Shown here: positions 58,637-64,000 of the stretch, in pieces
Position numbering within the stretch: the first letter of the stretch is position 1
Layout: every line of letters begins with the position of its first letter
Assembly: GCF_036345155.1 (NCBI RefSeq)
Contig: NZ_CP107772.1
Coordinates: forward strand, 6,262,001-6,326,000
DNA: 64,000 nucleotides
Source: Streptomyces sp. NBC_00582
GTDB lineage: Bacteria > Actinomycetota > Actinomycetes > Streptomycetales > Streptomycetaceae
Direction: 5' to 3'
The notes under the pieces: model-generated
Databases searched by the model: none
Seen by the model: the letters and a program-made list of their open reading frames with translations, nothing else
What the model was told of the DNA's origin: nothing
Translations under genes and position numbers: made by a program

Positions 58637-60028
58637 GTGAGCAACTCGCAGCAGTACCACGAGCCGTACGGAGGCGGCGACACGTACGTCGACCTGCACA
58701 ACGCGGAGACCGTCGCCCACGGCGTGTACACGGGGCCGGGGGCCGGTGACGCCCCCTACGGGCCGCCGTGGCCGCCCCACGACGACACCTACCGGCCCGC
58801 CTACGAGGTGCCGCGGCCCGTGGACACGCTGGAGCTGCCGGGGCCGTTCCTGCCGCGCCGGGCCGCACCGGTGCCCGCGGGGAGAGCGGGACGGCGGGCC
58901 GCGCGCCGGCGCCGGGCGCGGGCGGTCGAGCGCCCCGACTCCGCCGTACGCCGGCTGCTGCCGCAGGCCCTCGTCGTCGCCTTCCTCGCCGGCGGCACCA
59001 CCGCCTTCGTCGCCCAGGACAAGTCCGTCGAGCTGACCGTCGACGGCAGGACGCGCACCCTGCACACCTTCGCCGACGACGTGACCGAGCTGCTCGCGGA
59101 CGAGGGCGTGCCGCTCGGCGCGCACGACGTGGTGGCGCCCGGCCCCGGCACCGCCCTCACCAGCGGCGACGAGGTCGAGGTCCACTACGGGCGGCCGGTA
59201 CGGCTCACCCTCGACGGCCGGCGGCACAAGCTGTGGACGACGGCGCGCACGGTGGAGGAGGCGCTCGAACAGTTCGGGGTGCGCGCGGACGGCGCGTACC
59301 TCTCCGTCGCGCGCACCCGGCGCATCGGCCGCGGGGGGCTCGCGCTCGACGTGCGCACCGAGCGCTCCGTGACGGTCCTCGCCGACGGGCGCGCCCGCAC
59401 CATCCGCACCAACGCGGCGACCGTCCGCGAGGCCGTCGAGGCCGCCGGGATCACCCTGCGCGGCGAGGACACCACCTCCGTCGCGCCCGGCAGCTTCCCG
59501 CGCGACGGACAGACGGTGACCGTCCTGCGGATCACCGGCGGCAAGGAGGTGCTCGAGGAGCCCATCCCGTTCGAGGTGCGGCGCACCGAGGACCCCGCCC
59601 TCTTCCGGGGCACGGAGGTCGTCGAGCGGGCCGGACGGACGGGGCTGCGCCGGATCACCTACGCCCTGCGCACCGTCAACGGCGTACGGCAGAAGCCGCG
59701 GCGGACCAGGACGGAGGTGGTGCGCGAGGCACGCGCGCAGCTCGTGAAGGTCGGCACGAAACCGCTGCCGACGTCCGCCGGGGACGCCGACGGCCTGAAC
59801 TGGCGGGGGCTCGCGGCGTGCGAGTCCGGGGGACGCCCCGACGCGGTCGACCCCTCCGGGACGTACGGGGGGCTGTACCAGTTCGACACCCGGACCTGGC
59901 ACAGCCTCGGCGGCAGCGGGCGGCCCCAGGACGCACCGGCCGCCGAACAGACGCTCCGCGCGAAGAAGCTGTACGTACGGCGGGGGGCGAGTCCCTGGCC
60001 GCACTGCGGGGCGCGGCTGCACGGGTGA
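58637..60028 (+). CDS. rpfB: Resuscitation-promoting factor with DUF348 and G5 domains
   Basis: A 463-residue exported peptidoglycan hydrolase. A long Pro/Gly-rich cytosolic N-terminus (1-105) precedes an anchor helix (about 108-127). Three DUF348 repeats (about 130-285; cores such as VELTVDGRTRTLHTFADDV and VTVLADGRARTIRTN) and a G5 domain (about 300-375) lead to the C-terminal Rpf transglycosylase-like domain (about 387-463) with the catalytic Glu at about 396 in ACESGG and GGLYQFDTRTW. Rpf proteins loosen the wall during spore germination. Gene order tatD-rpfB-ksgA-ispE is conserved with M. tuberculosis. Confidence 0.94.
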   Translation: MSNSQQYHEPYGGGDTYVDLHNAETVAHGVYTGPGAGDAPYGPPWPPHDDTYRPAYEVPRPVDTLELPGPFLPRRAAPVPAGRAGRRAARRRRARAVERPDSAVRRLLPQALVVAFLAGGTTAFVAQDKSVELTVDGRTRTLHTFADDVTELLADEGVPLGAHDVVAPGPGTALTSGDEVEVHYGRPVRLTLDGRRHKLWTTARTVEEALEQFGVRADGAYLSVARTRRIGRGGLALDVRTERSVTVLADGRARTIRTNAATVREAVEAAGITLRGEDTTSVAPGSFPRDGQTVTVLRITGGKEVLEEPIPFEVRRTEDPALFRGTEVVERAGRTGLRRITYALRTVNGVRQKPRRTRTEVVREARAQLVKVGTKPLPTSAGDADGLNWRGLAACESGGRPDAVDPSGTYGGLYQFDTRTWHSLGGSGRPQDAPAAEQTLRAKKLYVRRGASPWPHCGARLHG

Positions 60029-60061
60029 GGGACCGTCCGCCGGCCCCCGTACCCTTGTCCC

Positions 60062-60946
60062 GTGAGCAGCCCCACCCCCGACGCCCTCCTCGGCCCCGCA
60101 GACATCCGTGAACTCGCGGCGGTCCTCGGTGTGCGTCCCACCAAGCAGCGCGGCCAGAACTTCGTGATCGACGCGAACACCGTCCGCCGTATCGTCCGTA
60201 CCGCGCAGGTCCGCCCCGACGACGTGGTCGTCGAGGTCGGTCCGGGGCTCGGCTCCCTCACGCTCGCCCTGCTGGAGGTCGCCGACCGGGTCACGGCCGT
60301 CGAGATCGACGACGTCCTGGCCGCCGCGCTGCCCGCGACGATCACGGCGCGCATGCCGGAGCGCGCGGAGCGGTTCGCGCTGGTGCACTCCGACGCGATG
60401 CACGTGACCGAGCTCCCGGGCCCCGCGCCGACCGCGCTGGTCGCGAACCTCCCCTACAACGTGGCCGTCCCCGTCCTGCTGCACATGCTCGACACCTTCC
60501 CGGGCATCGAACGCACCCTCGTGATGGTCCAGTCCGAGGTCGCCGACCGCCTCGCCGCCGCGCCCGGCTCCAAGGTGTACGGCGTCCCGTCGGTGAAGGC
60601 CAACTGGTACGCCGAGGTCAAGCGGGCCGGAGCCATCGGCCGGACCGTCTTCTGGCCGGCGCCCAACGTCGACAGCGGGCTCGTCTCGCTGGTCCGCCGC
60701 ACCGAGCCGATCAAGACCACCGCGTCGAAGCGCGAGGTGTTCGCCGTCGTCGACGCGGCCTTCGCCCAGCGGCGCAAGACGCTGCGGGCCGCTCTCGCCG
60801 GCTGGGCCGGTTCGGCGGCGGCGGCCGAGGAGGCGCTGGTCGCGGCCGGGGTGTCCCCGCAGGCGCGCGGCGAGTCGCTGACCGTCGAGGAATTCGCCCG
60901 CATCGCCGAGAACACACCCCGAAGCCGGCAGGAGAACCCAGCGTGA
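60062..60946 (+). CDS. rsmA: 16S rRNA dimethyladenosine transferase
   Basis: A 294-residue Ksg[18 protein letters not shown] motif [40 protein letters not shown] (the catalytic N-L-P-Y) and [17 protein letters not shown]. It dimethylates A1518 and A1519 of 16S rRNA. GTG start, 34 bases after rpfB, overlapping the ispE start by four bases. Confidence 0.96.
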   Translation: MSSPTPDALLGPADIRELAAVLGVRPTKQRGQNFVIDANTVRRIVRTAQVRPDDVVVEVGPGLGSLTLALLEVADRVTAVEIDDVLAAALPATITARMPERAERFALVHSDAMHVTELPGPAPTALVANLPYNVAVPVLLHMLDTFPGIERTLVMVQSEVADRLAAAPGSKVYGVPSVKANWYAEVKRAGAIGRTVFWPAPNVDSGLVSLVRRTEPIKTTASKREVFAVVDAAFAQRRKTLRAALAGWAGSAAAAEEALVAAGVSPQARGESLTVEEFARIAENTPRSRQENPA

Positions 60947-61836
60947 GCGTCACCGTCCGCGTGCCCGCCAAGGTCAACGTCCAGCTCGCGGTCGGTGCCG
61001 CGCGCCCGGACGGCTTCCACGACCTGGCGAACGTGTTCCTCGCGGTCGGCCTGTACGACGAGGTGACCGTCACCCCCGCCGACGCGCTCCGCGTCACCTG
61101 CGAGGGCCCCGACGCCGCCCAGGTCCCCCTGGACCGCACCAACCTCGCCGCCCGCGCGGGGCTCGCCCTCGCCGAGCGCTACGACCGCGACCCCCGCGTC
61201 CACCTCCACATCGCCAAGGACATCCCGGTGGCCGGCGGCATGGCGGGCGGCAGCGCGGACGGGGCGGCCGCCCTGCTGGCCTGCGACACACTGTGGGGCA
61301 TCGGGGCGCCCCGCGGTGAACTCCTCGACCTCTGCGCCGACCTGGGCAGCGACGTCCCGTTCAGCCTGGTCGGCGGGGCGGCCCTCGGCACCGGGCGCGG
61401 CGAGAAGCTGACACCGCTGGAGGTGGGCGGCACCTTCCACTGGGTGTTCGCGATGGCGGAGCGGGGGCTGTCGACGCCGGCGGTGTTCCGTGAGTTCGAC
61501 CGTCTCGCCGAGGGGCTCGACATCCCCGAGCCGGTCGCCTCCGAGGCGCTCCTCGACGCCCTGGCCGCCGGCGACCCCGACGCGCTCGCCGCGACGGTCT
61601 CCAACGACCTTCAGCCCGCCGCGCTCTCCCTCTTCCCCGAACTGGCCGACACGCTGGCGGCGGGGCGCGGGGCGGGCGCGCTGGCGGCGCTGGTCTCGGG
61701 CTCCGGCCCGACGACGGCCTTCCTGGTCCGTGATCCGGGGGCGGCTCGGACGGTGGCCGAGGCCCTGCGCGTCTCCGGCACCTGCCGCACGGTGCGGGTG
61801 GCGACGGCGCCGGCGGCGGGGGCGACGGTGCTCTGA
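60943..61836 (+). CDS. ispE: 4-diphosphocytidyl-2-C-methyl-D-erythritol kinase
   Basis: A 297-residue GHMP kinase of the MEP isoprenoid pathway: [22 protein letters not shown] at the N-terminus, the ATP-binding [31 protein letters not shown] and the C-terminal [12 protein letters not shown]. The GTG start overlaps the ksgA stop (GTGA). Provides isoprenoids, including the lipid carriers needed by wall enzymes such as Pmt. Confidence 0.95.
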   Translation: MSVTVRVPAKVNVQLAVGAARPDGFHDLANVFLAVGLYDEVTVTPADALRVTCEGPDAAQVPLDRTNLAARAGLALAERYDRDPRVHLHIAKDIPVAGGMAGGSADGAAALLACDTLWGIGAPRGELLDLCADLGSDVPFSLVGGAALGTGRGEKLTPLEVGGTFHWVFAMAERGLSTPAVFREFDRLAEGLDIPEPVASEALLDALAAGDPDALAATVSNDLQPAALSLFPELADTLAAGRGAGALAALVSGSGPTTAFLVRDPGAARTVAEALRVSGTCRTVRVATAPAAGATVL

Positions 61837-61993
61837 GGGGCGGCCGCGGTCGGGAGTTCGTCGATGGCGGTCAGACGGTAGCGGCCCTTCGCCGATCACG
61901 TCATCACGAAGAGTGACCGCACCCTCGCGCCCCGCCCCTCACCCGGCAGGCCCTACGCTAGAAGGCTGACCGACCCCCATGCGCAGGAGAGAA

Positions 61994-63802
61994 ATGGCCG
62001 TCAACCTGGTCAATGTCGAGAACGTCAGCAAGGTGTACGGCACCCGTACCCTCCTCGACGGCATCTCGCTCGGCGTGTCCGAAGGGGACCGCATCGGGGT
62101 CGTCGGCCGCAACGGCGACGGCAAGACCACCCTGATCCGGATGCTCGCCAAGCTGGAGGAGGCCGACTCCGGGCGGGTCACCCACTCCGGCGGGCTGCGC
62201 CTGGGCGTCCTCACCCAGCACGACTCGCTCGACCCCGCCGCGACCGTACGGCACGAGGTCATCCGGGACCTCGCCGACCACGAGTGGGCGGGCAACGCCA
62301 AGATCAGGGACGTGCTGACGGGACTGTTCGGCGGGCTGGACCTGCCCGGCTTCCCGCAGGGGCTCGACACCGTCATCGGACCGCTCTCCGGCGGTGAGCG
62401 CCGCCGTATCGCGCTCGCCAAGCTGCTCATCGACGAGCAGGACATGATCGTCCTCGACGAGCCGACGAACCACCTCGACGTCGAGGGCATCGCCTGGCTC
62501 GCCCGCCACCTCCAGGCCCGGCGCTCCGCGCTGGTGTGCGTCACCCACGACCGCTGGTTCCTCGACCAGGTCTGCACGCGCATGTGGGACGTGCAGCGCG
62601 GTGACGTCCACGAGTACGAGGGCGGCTACTCCGACTACGTCTTCGCGCGCGCGGAGCGGGAGCGGATCGCCGCGACCGAGGAGGTCAAGCGGCAGAACCT
62701 GGTCCGCAAGGAGCTGGCCTGGCTGCGGCGCGGCGCCCCCGCCCGCACGTCGAAGCCGCGCTTCCGCGTCGAGGCCGCCAACGAGCTGATCAAGGACGTG
62801 CCGCCGCCCCGGGACACCGGCGAGCTGATGAAGTTCGCCTCGTCGCGGCTGGGCAAGACCGTCTTCGACCTCGAGGACGTCTCCGTGCAGGCCGGCCCGA
62901 AGGTGCTGCTCAAGCACGTCACCTGGCAGCTCGGCCCCGGCGACCGCATCGGCCTGGTCGGCGTCAACGGCGCCGGCAAGACCTCCCTGCTGCGGGCCAT
63001 GGCCGAGGCGTGGCGCACCGAGGCGGAGACCCAGCCCGCGGGCGGCCGGGTCGTCGTCGGCAAGACCGTGAAGCTCGCCTACCTCTCCCAGGAGGTCGGC
63101 GAACTCGACCCGAACCTGCGGGTCCTGGAGGCCGTGCAGCGGGTGCGCGAGCGCGTCGACCTCGGCAAGGGGCGCGAGATGACCGCGGGTCAGCTGTGCG
63201 AGACGTTCGGCTTCAACAAGGAGAAGCAGTGGACGCCGGTCGGCGACCTCTCCGGCGGCGAGCGGCGGCGCCTGCAGCTCCTGCGGCTCCTCATGGACGA
63301 GCCGAACGTCCTCTTCCTCGACGAGCCGACCAACGACCTCGACATCGAGACCCTCACCCAGCTCGAGGACGTCCTCGACGGCTGGCCCGGCTCGATGATC
63401 GTCATCTCCCACGACCGGTTCTTCGTCGAGCGCACCACGGACCGGGTGTTCGCGCTGCTCGGTGACGCCACGCTGCGGATGCTGCCGCGCGGCATCGACG
63501 AGTACCTGGAGCGCCGGGCGCGCATGGAGGAGGCCGCGGCCTCCTCCGCCCCGGCGGCCGCGCCGAAGCCGGCCACGACCGAGAAGAGCGCCGCCGACCA
63601 GCGCGCCGCGAAGAAGGAACTCCAGCGGATCGAGCGGCAGTTGGACAAGATCTCCGAGCGGGAGTCCACGCTGCACACCCGGATCGCCGCCCACGCGACC
63701 GACTTCGCGAAGGTCGCCGAACTCGACGCGGAGCTGCGCGGGCTGGCGGGGGAGCGGGAGGATCTGGAGATGCGGTGGCTGGAACTGGCCGAGGACGTCT
63801 AG
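61994..63802 (+). CDS. ABC-F family ATPase
   Basis: A 602-residue protein with two ABC domains and no transmembrane region. Domain 1: Walker A GRNGDGKTTL, signature LSGGERRRIALAKLL, Walker B IVLDEPTNHLD. Domain 2: GVNGAGKTSL, DLSGGERRRLQLLRLL, LFLDEPTNDLD. An inter-domain linker with SDYVFARAERERIAATEEVKRQNLVRKELAWLRRG and a C-terminal coiled coil (EKSAADQRAAKKELQRIERQLDKISERE) identify an Uup/EttA-like ABC-F factor acting on ribosomes. ATG at 61994 with AGGAGA upstream. Resistance-type ABC-F function cannot be excluded. Confidence 0.93.
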   Translation: MAVNLVNVENVSKVYGTRTLLDGISLGVSEGDRIGVVGRNGDGKTTLIRMLAKLEEADSGRVTHSGGLRLGVLTQHDSLDPAATVRHEVIRDLADHEWAGNAKIRDVLTGLFGGLDLPGFPQGLDTVIGPLSGGERRRIALAKLLIDEQDMIVLDEPTNHLDVEGIAWLARHLQARRSALVCVTHDRWFLDQVCTRMWDVQRGDVHEYEGGYSDYVFARAERERIAATEEVKRQNLVRKELAWLRRGAPARTSKPRFRVEAANELIKDVPPPRDTGELMKFASSRLGKTVFDLEDVSVQAGPKVLLKHVTWQLGPGDRIGLVGVNGAGKTSLLRAMAEAWRTEAETQPAGGRVVVGKTVKLAYLSQEVGELDPNLRVLEAVQRVRERVDLGKGREMTAGQLCETFGFNKEKQWTPVGDLSGGERRRLQLLRLLMDEPNVLFLDEPTNDLDIETLTQLEDVLDGWPGSMIVISHDRFFVERTTDRVFALLGDATLRMLPRGIDEYLERRARMEEAAASSAPAAAPKPATTEKSAADQRAAKKELQRIERQLDKISERESTLHTRIAAHATDFAKVAELDAELRGLAGEREDLEMRWLELAEDV

Positions 63803-63971
63803 CACGTCGGCGCCCGCGCGTGTGCCCCGTGAAGGGGGCGTGAAGGCGCATAACAAGGGCATCACGGGCCGGTCCTCCCTTGGGAACAGGGGTGGATCCG
63901 GCCCGATTTGGTGTCCGGGCCGGGTGATACAAAGGGCTGGCCAAAAAGCAGTGACAAGGGGGAAGACGCTG

Positions 63972-64000
63972 ATGGCCACGCCGCCTGATCAGCCGCCGCA
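63972..64000 (+). CDS. 5' end of a further gene, truncated by window edge
   Basis: ATG at 63972, preceded by an AAGGGGGAAG ribosome-binding region, opens MATPPDQPP before the window ends. A Pro-rich N-terminus of this kind is common in Streptomyces membrane and secreted proteins; no product can be named. Confidence 0.55.

Overview
The window is chromosomal DNA from a Streptomyces species. It has very high GC content, many GTG starts and ATGA/GTGA start-stop overlaps. It carries genus hallmarks: the septal protein SepX/GlpR, an SsgA-like protein, a Pmt O-mannosyltransferase, an Rpf cell-wall hydrolase and an actinomycete integrative element. From memory the gene order resembles the S. coelicolor galU-to-ksgA interval; I could not check this by alignment.

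Layout. 1-5323: galU (partial), a gephyrin-like moeA/glp, moaC, mogA, an acetyltransferase and sepX/glpR, a string joining molybdenum-cofactor synthesis to a division-protein pair. 5410-5483: tRNA-Ala(CGC) and a strong terminator. 5726-12235: two small unknown proteins, an ABC exporter (ATPase plus FtsX-type permease), a two-component system and an acetyltransferase. 12315-18770: exonuclease III, a solitary large serine recombinase, and a MerR regulator divergent from a monooxygenase/hydrolase/SDR operon. 18865-35583: a small Gln-rich protein, a Tricorn protease homologue, tetR-mmpL, a secreted lamin-tail protein with a His-rich repeat, RidA/HxlR, YbaK, an EamA transporter, a DUF1876 protein, an EstB-like esterase, ohrR-ohr, and an ECF-type Co/Ni transporter (CbiM-CbiQ-CbiO) preceded by a Fur-family-like operator. 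35790-39615: ssgE and two tandem MecA-like penicillin-binding proteins.

39833-54236 is a roughly 14.4-kb actinomycete integrative and conjugative element (AICE) inserted in the 3' end of pmt. The junctions share a 22-bp identical core. The element side restores the pmt reading frame, and the displaced original last 28 codons plus stop lie at the far end. The element encodes integrase, excisionase, a primase/helicase pair, a cytosine methyltransferase in an apparently inserted cassette, a TraB-type DNA translocase, Spd-like small proteins, a KorSA-like GntR repressor with three palindromic operators, a paralogue of that repressor lacking the DNA-binding domain, and one AT-richer cargo gene of unknown function. 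An eight-copy CAGGGAG cluster next to traB is a candidate transfer-recognition locus.

54150-64000: pmt, the divergent rsmI, a zinc-ribbon protein, the tatD-rpfB-ksgA-ispE block (same order as in mycobacteria), an ABC-F protein, and the first codons of a further gene running off the window.
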